Below, in pieces: positions 26,820-38,801 of a stretch of DNA of 64,000 bases. Each line of letters starts with the position of its first letter. Position 1 is the first letter of the stretch. The stretch is taken from the NCBI GenBank assembly GCA_037442205.1, contig JBBIQS010000030.1, positions 19,948 through 83,947 on the forward strand, read 5' to 3'. Origin of the DNA: JBBIQS01 sp037442205. GTDB taxonomy: Bacteria; Myxococcota; Myxococcia; Myxococcales; UBA5297. The position numbers were made by a program, and so were the translations under genes. The notes below the pieces were generated by a model. That model ran no database searches, was not told the origin of the DNA, and saw nothing but the letters and a program-made list of their open reading frames with translations.

Positions 26820-27022
26820 TCGTTCCTCGCGGATTGACGCGGGACCATAAACCGCCCGCCGGCAATCCGCGCAAGGGATTCGAGCGGCGCCCGGCTGCGG
26901 GAATGCGTGGCCCTCCTCTGCTGTGTTTCGCGGCAGCACCGGCCGACGCTGCCGCGACCCGCGCGACCTCTCGCCGGCCCGAGTTGCCGGACCGCGCTCA
27001 TTTGACTAACCTGAACATTTGT

Positions 27023-28345
27023 ATGGTACGTCGAAGCGGCAGTGCGGACCTCCCCCTGCACGGCGGGCATGTCCCCGAGTGGCTGGCCAGCCGGATGGCC
27101 AGGCTCGGGCGAGTGATCGCCGAGGCCATCGTCCACGAGTACGGACGGCAAGAGCTGCTGCGGCGGCTGGCCCGTCCCTTCTGGTTCCAGTCGTTCGGGG
27201 CGGTGATGGGCATGGATTGGCACTCCTCGGGGATCACCACCAGCGTGCTTGGCGCGCTCAAGCGAGGGCTGGCGCCGGTGGAATGGGAGCTCGGCGTCCA
27301 CGTCTGCGGCGGCCGCGGGCGCCACTCGCGCAAGACCCCCGGCGAGCTGGCGGCGCTGGGAGAGCGGCTGGGCTTCGACGGCGCGGCGCTGGCGCGCGCC
27401 AGCCGGCTGGTGGCCAAGGTGGACAGCGCCGCGGTCCAGGACGGCTTCTCGCTCTACCTGCACTCCTTCGTGGTCGCCGACGACGGCAGCTGGACGGTGG
27501 TGCAGCAGGGCATGAACGGCGAGCGCCGGCAGGCGCGGCGCTACCACTGGCTCTCCGAGGGGCTCGCCTCGTTCGTCGACGAGCCGCACGCCGCCATCGA
27601 GGGGCGCTCTCAGGGAGAGATCGTCAACCTCACCGATCACCGGGCCAGGCTCTCCCGCGAGCGGCAGGTGGAGCTGGTGGCGCAGGGGCCGTCGCTGGTG
27701 CTGGCGACGCTGGCGCGGCTGCGGCCCGAGGTTCAGCAGCAGCCGGCGCTGCTGCCGCACCTGCAGCTGCCCGAGCACCACGAGGTGACGTCCAAAGACG
27801 TCGTGCTCCGCCGGCTCCACGGCACCCTGGCCGCGGCCGCCGAGGCGGGGCCCAAGGACTTCGAGGAACTGCTGCTGACTCCGGGCGTCGGGGCGCGGAC
27901 GGTGGCCTCGCTGGCCCAGGTGGCGGAGGTCATCCACGGCGCCCCCTGCCGCTTCTCCGATCCGGCGCGCTACTCGCTGGCCCACGGCGGCAAGGACGGC
28001 CATCCCTTCCCGGTCCCGCTCCAGGTCTACGATCAGACCATCCGCGTGCTGCGACAGGCGGTCGATCAGGCCAGGCTGGGCAGCGACGACAAGCTGGCGG
28101 CCATCGCCAGGCTCGACCAGCAGGCGAGGCGGCTGGAGTCGGCGGCGTCCGGCCCTTCTTTCGATGAATTCGTCGAGCGCGAGCGCGCCCAGTCGCACCA
28201 GTACGGCGGGATGACGGTGATGGGGCCGGCGCGGCCGGGGGCCCCGGCGCCTGCCATGCCTTCACCGACCTCCAAGCGCCCGGCGGCAGCGCCGCGAGGG
28301 CAGCTGACGCTGCCGGGGTTCGAGCGGCGCGGGCGGCCGACCTGA
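27023..28345 (+). CDS. DUF763 family protein
   Basis: A 440-residue cytoplasmic protein of the DUF763 family, known mainly from archaea and some thermophiles, with no established activity. The family start is plain (RSGSADLPLHGGHVPEWL); other conserved blocks are FWFQSFGAVMGMDWHSSGITT, a CGGRGRHSRKTP segment, LSEGLASFVDEPHAAIEG and SLAHGGKDGHPFPVP. A helical tail rich in Gln, Arg and Ala ends with a variable Pro/Ala region. The ATG at 27023 is chosen because the family begins there and the A/T-rich region before it fits a promoter. Converges on the RelA/SpoT-like gene, 3 bases apart. Confidence 0.8.
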   Translation: MVRRSGSADLPLHGGHVPEWLASRMARLGRVIAEAIVHEYGRQELLRRLARPFWFQSFGAVMGMDWHSSGITTSVLGALKRGLAPVEWELGVHVCGGRGRHSRKTPGELAALGERLGFDGAALARASRLVAKVDSAAVQDGFSLYLHSFVVADDGSWTVVQQGMNGERRQARRYHWLSEGLASFVDEPHAAIEGRSQGEIVNLTDHRARLSRERQVELVAQGPSLVLATLARLRPEVQQQPALLPHLQLPEHHEVTSKDVVLRRLHGTLAAAAEAGPKDFEELLLTPGVGARTVASLAQVAEVIHGAPCRFSDPARYSLAHGGKDGHPFPVPLQVYDQTIRVLRQAVDQARLGSDDKLAAIARLDQQARRLESAASGPSFDEFVERERAQSHQYGGMTVMGPARPGAPAPAMPSPTSKRPAAAPRGQLTLPGFERRGRPT

Positions 28346-28348
28346 GCC

Positions 28349-29455
28349 CTACGGCCGCGTCTCGATGATTACCCCGTCCAGCTGCGGCGGCGCCTCGCGC
28401 GAGCCGAAGAGCCACCGCAGCAGATCGCGGTAGAAGCCGAACAGCGGAGTCCCCTGGGCGATCTGGTCGCGCAGCCCCTCGCGGCGGGCCTTGAAGCCGG
28501 CGTGGCTCTCGCGGGTCAGCCGCTCGCGCTCGCGCAGGTAGTTGCTCAGCGCCTGAACCTGGATCTCGAACAGCTGCCCGCGCCAGCGCACCACCGACTT
28601 GATCGCCGACCAGCCGCTCTTCTTCTCCGCCTGGGCCAGGTAGTTCTTCACCTCGACCACTTCCAGCCGGCGTGCGTCGGGCGTGTCGGGGACCTCGTTC
28701 GACTCCAGCAGCTCGCTTTCGAGCTCCAGCTCCAGCAGCTGCCGCTGCAGCGCCCCAACCTGCTTGCGGGTGTCGACCACGATCTTGAGGCCGAAGACGT
28801 CCTTGACGTACCTCGATAGCCGTCGCAGCTGCTTGTCGCGGCGCACCAGCGCGTCGAGGTCGAACAGCTCGTCGACCACCTTGTTCCAGATCTCCTCTTC
28901 GGCCTTGATCCGGCTGGTCACCTTGACGATGCCGTGAGGGCGGGTCGAGAAGGGCTGGTACTCCAGGAAGTTGGCCACCAGCCGCGCCTTGCGGAACGTC
29001 TGGCCGTCCGACCAGCGCAGCTTGCTGACCTGGCGGTTGCCCAGGTCGAGGTCGGTGAGTTGATCCAGGTCGGCGGGGGCGATGACCTGCGAGAGCACCA
29101 GCCGCTCGTGGGTCGACTCCACCTCGGCCACCACCACGCTCTCCAACTCGTAGCGGCGCTCGAAGAAGCTCTGGCACAGCAGCGAGGAGAGCCGGTGCAA
29201 GCCCCGTTCGCCGTGGCGGATCATCCGCTCGAACGCCTGGCGGACCTCCTCGAGGGCGCTGCGCGAGAAGACCAGCCGATGTGGCCCCTGGGGATCGGCC
29301 ATCATCCGCGCCCGGGTGTCGGCCAGGTAGCCCATGAACCAGTGGAGCACCGGCTCTTCGGTGACCATCCACAGAGGCGAGCTGGCCACTCCCTCCGCGG
29401 AGGCCTCGGGCAGCAGGTCGGCGGGGGCGGTCTTCGGAGAGTACTGGAGGGTCAT
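28349..29455 (-). CDS. divergent RelA/SpoT-like synthetase-domain protein
   Basis: A 368-residue protein of unnamed family. The stretch from about 175 to 320 aligns by pattern with the RelA/SpoT alarmone-synthetase fold: SRIKAEEEIW (Arg182, Lys184), VKDVFGLKIVV (Asp219), KKSGWSAIKSVV in place of NGYQSLH, and LFEIQVQALSNYL (Glu297, Gln299) in place of EIQIRT. The acidic pair needed for catalysis is present, but the usual Arg after Asp is Lys223-Lys-like (LKI). The N-terminal ~170 residues are unlike RelA hydrolase, with none of its HDxxED motif. Whether it makes (p)ppGpp or related nucleotides is unproven; a non-catalytic relative is possible. Confidence 0.55.
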   Translation of the reverse strand: MTLQYSPKTAPADLLPEASAEGVASSPLWMVTEEPVLHWFMGYLADTRARMMADPQGPHRLVFSRSALEEVRQAFERMIRHGERGLHRLSSLLCQSFFERRYELESVVVAEVESTHERLVLSQVIAPADLDQLTDLDLGNRQVSKLRWSDGQTFRKARLVANFLEYQPFSTRPHGIVKVTSRIKAEEEIWNKVVDELFDLDALVRRDKQLRRLSRYVKDVFGLKIVVDTRKQVGALQRQLLELELESELLESNEVPDTPDARRLEVVEVKNYLAQAEKKSGWSAIKSVVRWRGQLFEIQVQALSNYLRERERLTRESHAGFKARREGLRDQIAQGTPLFGFYRDLLRWLFGSREAPPQLDGVIIETRP

Positions 29456-29856
29456 CGCAGCTCCGCGTGGGCCGATTAGATGCCATTCTTCCCCGGGCGT
29501 TCTCGAGCAAGCGCACCGACGGCTGCTCGGAGAGCGGCTTTCTCGCCCGCGAGGCCAATGCTCGTGGATGACGGTAAGCTCCCGCCGCTCCGGCGGCGCC
29601 TCCTCTCTGTCTCGACGCAGTGCGGCTACGTCTGGCCGCTTCACGCTCCGCGTGTCGCCCTGTGTCTCTCCGGCCGGGGAGCGGGCGGCGGATCGTTAGG
29701 GAGGCGGGCTATCGAGGGCGCATCAGGCCGGCGGCAGCCAGTCGAGACCGTCCGACAACGCAATGCTGTGGCAGCATGATCATCGAGCGCACAGGTGAGT
29801 TCCTGCGCGCCGTTCTCCTCGACCGACACCGTCTTCGAGGAGCAAGCGGCTCGCGC
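29456..29856. other. 401-base gap, no gene seen
   Basis: The region between the RelA/SpoT-like start and the lipoprotein stop (both on the minus strand) has no reading frame with a plausible start and no tRNA-like fold. It includes a short GC-rich hairpin around 29582-29597 without a T-run. It must hold the promoter of the minus-strand gene at 29455. Confidence 0.5.
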
Positions 29857-31995
29857 TCAGCGCCCGCGCCGGTTCCGCAAGAGGTTTCCTCCGGCCGCGC
29901 CCCATCCCGATCCGCCGAAGTCCAGCCCGGGAGCGGCGAAGACCTGGATCGCGCCGTCGATCTCCAGGTAGAGGCGCTCGGAGCGCACGGCGAACCGCGG
30001 CCCCGGTTCTCCGGGGAGGTCGCACCGATAGAGCTCCTTGCCCGCCAGCGCGACCTCGTGGAGCAGGGGCTGGGGGCCGCGGCTCAGCATCGCCCGGGTG
30101 AGCAGCAGCGCGGTCGAGCGCGAAGTGAGCAGCGCTTCGTCGTTCGGGTAGGGGGCGCCGAGCAGTTGCAGGGTCCATTGGAGCCCGCCGTCGGAGGTCC
30201 GCTGGGCGCGCACGTGCGTCCCGCCGAAGGGCATCCCAGCTACATCATCCCAGTCGATGAGCGCGCTGCGGGTCAGCAGCGGCGCGCGCGCGGGAGTGAG
30301 CGGAAGGGCGAACGAGGTGATGGTGGCGCCCGAAACCGCGTCGAGGGCGCGGGTCGGGTAGGCCGCCACCAGCGAGCCGTTCGAGAGCGCCAGCGGCTGG
30401 CCGGTGTCGGGTGAGATCCAGCGCTGGCTGCCTCCCGGACCGTAGGAGGCGATCCTGGGACCGACGGGCACGAACCTCGACCCCGCGCCACCAAGCCACG
30501 GGAGGGTCGCCAGATAGAGGCTGCCGTCCTGGCCCGCTATCGGCGAGTCGATCCAATCGCCGGAATCGATCTCCCAGGCCAGGCTTCCGTCGGCGCCCTT
30601 GAGCACCAGGACGTACCCGTTGCTCGGGGCGCTGCAGGTCGAGTTGAACCGGAGGGTGGCGGCCACATCCCCGCTCGGCAGGACGGTCGAAGGCAGCGTC
30701 TCCGTGGACGCGCAGGACGCCACGCGAGTCGTGCTCGTGAGCAGGTTCCGGGTCCAGAGCAGCCCGCCGTCCGACATGCGGAAGGCCGTCACCATTCCGC
30801 CCGGGCTCGTCACGAAGAGCCGATCGGACGGCGTATCGAGCGCGATCCGATCGGGCGAGGCCGTCCCGATATCGCAGCCGGTAGCGGGCAAGACCGACCG
30901 GTAGCGCAGGAACCCGTCGCGCGTCAGCGACACCAGCTCCTCGGTGAAGCAGCCGATGGGCGCCCTGTCCATGCAGCAGTCGAGGAACCCGAGATCGTTG
31001 GTCTCGATGAAATAGAGGTGGCCGCGATCGTCCACCGCGCCGGTGAAAGAGAGGGAGGCGGTCGAGTTCGACATGCCGCCCCACGGCGGCGGAGGTGGAG
31101 GCGTCGCCCGGTAGCTCCACAGCGGCTGCAGCGGCTGCGGGGCCGGCACGTCGCAAACCTGGTTGCGGCAGTGGCCCTCGCCGGTGCAGGGCGTCGCCGG
31201 AGCGCACAGTGCTCCCTCGGGCACCGGGACGGTCTGGCAGCTGCCGAGCAGGCAGACGTCGGCGGTCTTGCAGTCGACCGCGCCGCAGGGCGTGCCGTCG
31301 TCGGCCCAGGCGGTGCCGCAGCCGGACTTGGGATCGCAGGCGGCGACTCTGCATGGCTCGGCGGGAGCCGGGCAGTCGGCGCTGATGTCGAGGTGCAGGC
31401 AGCCGGCGGTCGGGTCGCAGGCGTCGCGGGTGCAGGCGTTTCGGTCGTCGCAGTCGCGCGAGGTCCCGACGCACTCTCCGGCGCGGCAGGTTCCGTCCAC
31501 CAGGCACTGGTTGGCCAGCGGGCAGGCGAGGCCGTCGGGCTTGTCATGTCTGAGGCAGGTCCCGCTCGCCGGGTCGAAACGGATCTCGAGGCACTCCGAG
31601 CTCGGGTCGCACTTCGCCGGCTCGGCGGCGATGCCCGAGAGCTCGATCTCGATCTCCTCCGAGTCGCAGCGCAGCGCGACCTTGGCCCGCGCCTCGCCGA
31701 CCTGCTTCGGATCGAAGGTCATCGTCAGACCGGCGTCACCGGCCCCGGGCACCGTGAAGGTCGGCGACGGCGCGGCGAAGGGCGCCGGCGGCTCGAACTG
31801 GCACTCCAGCGCCGCCGGCCCGAGGTTGCGCAACGTCAAGGTCCGGGTGGTCGGGTAGCCAAGGTAGCTGATGCCGAAGTCCAGACTCGCCGTATCGACC
31901 TCGAGCTTGCCGCTGGCTCCTTGAAGCAGGGACTGGGAGCAGGCCAGGGCCAGGGTCGAGATCAGGCAGCAGCTGAGAGGGGTGCGAAGGCTCAT
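29857..31995 (-). CDS. lipoprotein with Ig-like, cysteine-rich and beta-propeller (PQQ-like) domains
   Basis: A 712-residue predicted lipoprotein. The signal ends with the lipobox LALAC (about residue 19). It is followed by an ASPM-like Ig domain ('TLRNLGPAALECQF', residues 30-135) and a cysteine-rich block (135-290, with CDDRNACTRDACDP-like loops). A propeller reminiscent of PQQ-dependent or outer-membrane assembly propellers (WTRNLL, GSLAWEIDSGDW, GGLQWTLQL) runs to the end. No PQQ-ligating residues can be assigned, so enzymatic function is doubtful; binding or scaffolding is more likely. Start at 31995 is fixed by the signal peptide. It is divergent from atpH with a 354-base gap. Confidence 0.78.
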   Translation of the reverse strand: MSLRTPLSCCLISTLALACSQSLLQGASGKLEVDTASLDFGISYLGYPTTRTLTLRNLGPAALECQFEPPAPFAAPSPTFTVPGAGDAGLTMTFDPKQVGEARAKVALRCDSEEIEIELSGIAAEPAKCDPSSECLEIRFDPASGTCLRHDKPDGLACPLANQCLVDGTCRAGECVGTSRDCDDRNACTRDACDPTAGCLHLDISADCPAPAEPCRVAACDPKSGCGTAWADDGTPCGAVDCKTADVCLLGSCQTVPVPEGALCAPATPCTGEGHCRNQVCDVPAPQPLQPLWSYRATPPPPPPWGGMSNSTASLSFTGAVDDRGHLYFIETNDLGFLDCCMDRAPIGCFTEELVSLTRDGFLRYRSVLPATGCDIGTASPDRIALDTPSDRLFVTSPGGMVTAFRMSDGGLLWTRNLLTSTTRVASCASTETLPSTVLPSGDVAATLRFNSTCSAPSNGYVLVLKGADGSLAWEIDSGDWIDSPIAGQDGSLYLATLPWLGGAGSRFVPVGPRIASYGPGGSQRWISPDTGQPLALSNGSLVAAYPTRALDAVSGATITSFALPLTPARAPLLTRSALIDWDDVAGMPFGGTHVRAQRTSDGGLQWTLQLLGAPYPNDEALLTSRSTALLLTRAMLSRGPQPLLHEVALAGKELYRCDLPGEPGPRFAVRSERLYLEIDGAIQVFAAPGLDFGGSGWGAAGGNLLRNRRGR

Positions 31996-32349
31996 GGCGG
32001 CCGGCCCGATGCAGGGCATGTGCCGGCCGGGATCGGCCGCCGAACCTCCCGATTTCGCCCGTTTGCCGGCCGGCGGCGGCGGGAAATCGCGGCTTTGCGG
32101 GGGTGATTCCTCAGGATTTCGAGGGCTCTCGCCCCGCCGCAGGGGGAGCGGCTGCCAGCGGTGGGCGGCCGGAGGGCGCGGGTGCGCCAAGTGCCGAAAA
32201 ACCCGGCGCCTTTTGCTTCCGCTGAGAGGGGAGATTCCAATTGACAGCAAGCCAACAGGTCCAGTAGCTATACGCCCTTTTCCAACACCGGCAGTCGCCC
32301 CGTCGGCCCATTCGGGCCTCGCTCGGGCGGCGCCGCGCAAGGAGCAGCG
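31996..32349. other. 354-base divergent intergenic region before atpH
   Basis: No gene seen. A perfect -35-like TTGACA lies at 32241-32246, 103 bases before the atpH start; the nearest TATA-like box, TATACG at 32269, is 22 bases further, which is long for a sigma-70 promoter. A GGCCC/GGGCC hairpin lies around 32304-32317. The region must contain promoters for both the minus-strand lipoprotein and the atp operon. Confidence 0.4.
32241..32274 (+). promoter_or_regulatory. candidate promoter for the atp operon
   Basis: TTGACA (32241) and TATACG (32269) lie on the atpH strand with a 22-base spacer, so the fit to the standard 17-base spacing is poor. It is offered only because both boxes stand out in a very GC-rich region and the operon needs a promoter here. 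Confidence 0.3.
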
Positions 32350-32889
32350 GTGAACATCTCCAGCATTGCGCGCCGCTACGCTCGGGCGATCTTCGAGCTG
32401 GCGGTCGAGGAAAACCGGTTCGAGGAAGTCGGCCGGGAGCTGGCCGCGGTCCGAGTGGCGCTGACCACCGACCCCGAGCTGCTGCCGGGCCTGACCGACC
32501 CCTCCTCCACCCGCGAGGACAAGCTCAAGCTGGTGGACGCGCTCGCTCCCGCCCTCAAGCTCAGCCCGCTGGTCGGCAACTTCCTGCGGCTGCTGGCCGA
32601 GCGCAACCGGCTCGGCAGCCTGCTGAGCGTCGAGTCCAACTACCGCGACATGGCCGACCAGAAGGCCGGGCGGCTGCGCGCCAGGGTGGTGAGCGCGGTG
32701 GAGCTGGGCGACGAGGCCGCCAAGAACATCGCCGCCGGGCTGTCCAAGGCCACCAGCCGCCAGGTGGTGATCGACTGCGCCGTCGACCCGAAGATCCTGG
32801 GCGGGGTGGTGGCCCACGTCGGCAGCACCGTCTTCGACGGCAGCGTCAGGAGCCAGCTGGAAGACCTCAAGCGCGAGCTCAAGGCCTAA
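32350..32889 (+). CDS. atpH: ATP synthase F1 subunit delta
   Basis: A 179-residue OSCP/delta subunit, which joins the F1 head to the peripheral stalk of ATP synthase at the membrane. The N-terminal helical domain begins SIARRYARAIFELAVEE, and the C-terminal domain ends DPKILGGVVAHVGSTVFDGSVRSQLEDLKREL. Start is GTG with AAGGAG eight bases upstream. It opens the F1 operon; unlike many bacteria there is no atpF (b subunit), atpB or atpE upstream, only a divergent lipoprotein, so the Fo genes must be elsewhere. A GGGCCGC/GCGGCCC hairpin at 32906-32922 follows the gene. Confidence 0.92.
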   Translation: MNISSIARRYARAIFELAVEENRFEEVGRELAAVRVALTTDPELLPGLTDPSSTREDKLKLVDALAPALKLSPLVGNFLRLLAERNRLGSLLSVESNYRDMADQKAGRLRARVVSAVELGDEAAKNIAAGLSKATSRQVVIDCAVDPKILGGVVAHVGSTVFDGSVRSQLEDLKRELKA

Positions 32890-32905
32890 CGAATTTTTCG
32901 AGACC

Positions 32906-32922
32906 GGGCCGCGCGGCGGCCC
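32906..32922 (+). repeat. hairpin in the atpH-atpA gap
   Basis: GGGCCGC (32906-32912), GCG loop, GCGGCCC (32916-32922): a perfect 7-bp stem with no T-run, in the atpH-atpA intergenic RNA. It may protect or process the mRNA, or partly attenuate it. Confidence 0.5.
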
Positions 32923-32983
32923 ACGCATTCAACAAGGCTGATCCGGCGGGCGAAGCTGACGCCGGCGATTCTCAGGAGAGCAC

Positions 32984-34513
<1,530 letters not shown>

Positions 34514-34618
34514 GCCTCGGCGCAGCTTCTCGCATCCCACCCCCTGTCCCCCTTTCCGTCGCTGCTGCTCCGGAGAGGGGAACGTCGGGCCCAGTCAGTC
34601 CTTTAGGAAACCGCGCGC

Positions 34619-35488
34619 ATGCCTTCGCTCAAATCTCTGCGCAACCGCATCAAGTCGGTGAAGAGCACCCAGCAGATCACCAAGGCCATGAAGATGGTGG
34701 CCGCGGCCCGGCTGCGCCGCGCCCAGGAGGCGGTGCTGTCGGCCCGCCCCTACGCCAAGGCGATGCAGCGGGTGCTCGACGGCGTCGGCGGCAAGGTCAA
34801 CCTGGCCGCCCACCCGCTGCTGCAGCGCCGCGAGCTCAAGAAGATCGAGCTGGTGGTGATGACCAGCGACCGCGGCCTGTGCGGCGGCTTCAACGCCAAC
34901 GTGGTCCGCCGGGTGCAGCGCTTCCTTCTCGAGAACAACGGCAAGTTCGAGAAGGTCACCATGCGCACCATCGGCCGCAAGGGCCACGACGCCCTGCGCC
35001 GCCAGGGCGCCAACATCCGCAAGGATCACCCCGGGCTGCTCAACAAGCTCTCCTTCGACAGGGCCGAGCAGATCGCTCTGGAGCTGACCGACCTCTTCCT
35101 CTCCGGCGAGGTCGACGGCGTGTTCCTGGTCTACAACGAGTTTGTCAGCGCGGTCAGCCAGCGGGTCACCCTCGCCGAGCTGCTGCCCATCGCCCCCAAC
35201 GCCGCGGGCCAGGGGGCGACGGCCGCCGCCACCGAGTACCTCTTCGAGCCCGACCAGGACGGCGTGCTCAAGGCGCTGCTGCCGCGCTTCCTGGCCAACA
35301 AGGTCTGGCAGGGGCTGCTCGAGTCGGTCGCCGCCGAGCAGGCCGCGCGCATGAGCTCGATGGACAACGCCACCAAGAACGCCAGCGAGATGATCGGCAA
35401 CCTGACCCTGCTCTACAACCGCACCCGCCAGGCGGCCATCACCAAGGAGCTGATGGAAGTGGTCTCGGGCGCCGAGGCCCTCAAGTAG
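34619..35488 (+). CDS. atpG: ATP synthase F1 subunit gamma
   Basis: A 289-residue gamma subunit forming the central rotor shaft. The N-terminal helix begins SLKSLRNRIKSVKSTQQITKAMKMVA, the Rossmann-like domain has VVMTSDRGLCGGFNANV, and the C-terminal helix carries MSSMDNATKNASEMIGNLTLLYNRTRQAAITKELMEVVSGAEAL. Length and ends are normal. The next gene in the operon is not atpD but a secreted protein gene at 35537. Confidence 0.96.
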   Translation: MPSLKSLRNRIKSVKSTQQITKAMKMVAAARLRRAQEAVLSARPYAKAMQRVLDGVGGKVNLAAHPLLQRRELKKIELVVMTSDRGLCGGFNANVVRRVQRFLLENNGKFEKVTMRTIGRKGHDALRRQGANIRKDHPGLLNKLSFDRAEQIALELTDLFLSGEVDGVFLVYNEFVSAVSQRVTLAELLPIAPNAAGQGATAAATEYLFEPDQDGVLKALLPRFLANKVWQGLLESVAAEQAARMSSMDNATKNASEMIGNLTLLYNRTRQAAITKELMEVVSGAEALK

Positions 35489-35536
35489 TCTTCCCGGATT
35501 TTGACGCGGACGGAGAACCTCATGAAAGGAGCGGCG

Positions 35537-36190
35537 ATGGCCAAGCTCATTCTCCTCGTCGCTCTGGCGATGGGCGCCCCTGCGCTCGCCGCCCAGAAGG
35601 CCCCGCCCAAGGCCAAGCCCGCTGACAAGGCTCCGGCCGCCGCTGCTGCTGCTCCTGCCGCGGCCGAGGGCGACGCCGAGGTGCAGAGCGCCGGCAAGGT
35701 GATCGAGATCGACCCCAGCGGCGGCGCCAAGGTGGTGAAGGGCGAGGCGGCCCCGGCCGGCGAGAAGCTGGAGCTGAAGAAGGGCGAGATCGGCGTGGTC
35801 GAGGCCTGCCAGCTGCGCTTCAAGGCCCAGTGCTCGCTGCTCAAGCGCTGCCTCAAGACCGAGGAGCTGGACTGCGACGCACTGGCCTACGGCTGTTCCC
35901 AGCTGTCGGGCAAGGCGCCCTTCACCCGCAAGCTGGTCGAGGACTGCACCGCCGCCGTCTCCGCCCTCAGCTGCGAGCCTCCCTCGGACCAGCTGGACGC
36001 CAACCCCGAGAACCGCGCTGCCGTCTGCAAGCCGCTCTTGCTGGCCGAGCAGCAGGCCCCGGCGCCGGAGGCGCCGCCGGCAGCCAGCAACAAGCCCCCG
36101 AGCCAGGTCGAGGCCGAGCCCGACCTCACCGGATACAAGACCATCGACGTGCCGCAGGACGCGGCCCCGGCCGCGCCGGGACAGCCTTGA
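35537..36190 (+). CDS. secreted Ala/Pro-rich protein interleaved in the atp operon (between atpG and atpD)
   Basis: A 217-residue predicted exported protein. A signal peptide (MAKLILLVALAMGAPALA) is followed by an Ala/Lys/Pro-rich linker, a middle domain (about 85-160) with eight cysteines at regular spacing (for example CQLRFKAQCSLLKRCLK, CDALAYGCS), likely disulphide-bonded, and a Pro-rich acidic tail. Start at 35537 is chosen for the strong AAGGAG five bases upstream; ATG at 35522 or TTG at 35501 would weaken the signal. Spacing to atpG is 48 bases and to atpD 65 bases, so it is within the operon. No family recognised. An exported protein inside an F1 operon is unusual. Confidence 0.8.
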   Translation: MAKLILLVALAMGAPALAAQKAPPKAKPADKAPAAAAAAPAAAEGDAEVQSAGKVIEIDPSGGAKVVKGEAAPAGEKLELKKGEIGVVEACQLRFKAQCSLLKRCLKTEELDCDALAYGCSQLSGKAPFTRKLVEDCTAAVSALSCEPPSDQLDANPENRAAVCKPLLLAEQQAPAPEAPPAASNKPPSQVEAEPDLTGYKTIDVPQDAAPAAPGQP

Positions 36191-36255
36191 GGACTCAACG
36201 CCGCCCGGCTCGATCCGGCTGCGGCGCGTAGAAAAGGACAGGAGAGCGAAAGCAC

Positions 36256-37749
<1,494 letters not shown>

Positions 37750-37760
37750 GGGCAAGCGCC

Positions 37761-38324
37761 GTGCGGCTCTCCCTGCTGCTCGCCCCGATCCTGGTGCTGG
37801 GATCGGGGCCGGTCTCCGCCCAGGAGGCGAAGTCCTGGAGCGTGGTCAGCGACGACGCCAAGGCGACCGGAGAGCAGGTGGCGGAGGGCAAGGGCTGCCG
37901 CTTCACCGCCAAGAAGGACGGGGCGGTGGTCTGGACGGCGGCCAGGTGCCTGGCGGAGAAGCAGGACCTGCGGTTCCTCTCCAACGACGGCAAAGCGCTG
38001 CTGGTCCTCTTCCCGTTCCCCGACAGCGCCCGCGGGATCAAGGCGGCGCGGGCCGGAGAGCTGTGGCGGCAGGGCAAGCGGGTGGCGAGCTGGACGGTGG
38101 GGCAGATGGTGAAGGACGTGAAGCCCCTCGTCACCACCAGCCGGCACTTCTACTGGCTGGAGGGCGGGATGGGGCAGCCGGGAGTGCCTCCCGGGCTGGC
38201 GGCGGATGGCAGGGCAGTGGAGCTGAGCACTTTGGACCGGCGCAGCTTTCGGCTGGGCTTTGACGGCAGCCTCAAGCCCAGCAAGGCGGCGGACCCGTTG
38301 AAGGCGGCCAAGCAGCAGCCGTAG
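37761..38324 (+). CDS. secreted protein of unknown function interleaved in the atp operon (between atpD and atpC)
   Basis: A 187-residue predicted exported protein: signal peptide (MRLSLLLAPILVLGSGPVSA, cut before QEA) then a mixed beta-rich domain with two cysteines (GKGCRF and AARCLA, likely a disulphide) and a GQMVKDVKPLVTTSRHFYWLEGG stretch. The tail is Lys-rich. GTG start lies 11 bases after the atpD stop with AAGGG upstream, and atpC follows 24 bases after its stop, so it is firmly within the operon. No family recognised. Confidence 0.8.
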   Translation: MRLSLLLAPILVLGSGPVSAQEAKSWSVVSDDAKATGEQVAEGKGCRFTAKKDGAVVWTAARCLAEKQDLRFLSNDGKALLVLFPFPDSARGIKAARAGELWRQGKRVASWTVGQMVKDVKPLVTTSRHFYWLEGGMGQPGVPPGLAADGRAVELSTLDRRSFRLGFDGSLKPSKAADPLKAAKQQP

Positions 38325-38348
38325 CACGAATCAGGAGCGAGGACGGCC

Positions 38349-38756
38349 ATGTCGAAGATCCACCTGGAGATCGTGACCCCCGACCGCAAGGTCGCCTCCG
38401 TCGACACCGACGAGGTGATCGCCCCGGGCACCTGGGGGCTGTTCGGGGTGCGGCCGCGCCATGCGCCGTTCATGACCGCGGTCGAGCCGGGCGAGCTCTC
38501 CTTCAAGGAGCAGGGCAAGACGGTGCGCTACGCCATCGGCGGCGGGTTCGTCGAGGTCAACGAGGACACGGTAATCGTCCTGGCCGACACCGCCGAGGTG
38601 GCCGAGGAGATCGACCTGGCCCGCGCCAAGAAGGCCCAGGCCGACGCGCTGTCGCGGCTGGCGAACCTCGAGCAGACCGACCCGATGTGGCACCAGGAGA
38701 ACGCCCGGGTGAAGCGCTCCGCGGCTCGGGTGCGGGTGGCCGGCGGCCGGCTGTAG
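38349..38756 (+). CDS. atpC: ATP synthase F1 subunit epsilon
   Basis: A 135-residue epsilon subunit. The beta-sandwich domain starts KIHLEIVTPDRKVASVDTDEV and includes PGTWGLFGVRPRHAPFMTAV; the C-terminal helical hairpin is LARAKKAQADALSRL. It regulates rotation and binds gamma. GAGG lies nine bases before the ATG. This is the last gene of the operon. Confidence 0.93.
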   Translation: MSKIHLEIVTPDRKVASVDTDEVIAPGTWGLFGVRPRHAPFMTAVEPGELSFKEQGKTVRYAIGGGFVEVNEDTVIVLADTAEVAEEIDLARAKKAQADALSRLANLEQTDPMWHQENARVKRSAARVRVAGGRL

Positions 38757-38783
38757 GGGGCGAGTTTTTGCTTCCGCGGTGAG

Positions 38784-38801
38784 GGCCCGGCCGATCGGGC
38801 C
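38784..38801 (+). terminator. possible atp-operon terminator
   Basis: GGCCCG (38784-38789) and CGGGCC (38796-38801) form a 6-bp stem around GCCGAT, extendable by GAG/CTC across a bulged G. No T-run follows, so termination is uncertain; it is the only hairpin in the gap before the next gene. Confidence 0.35.
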
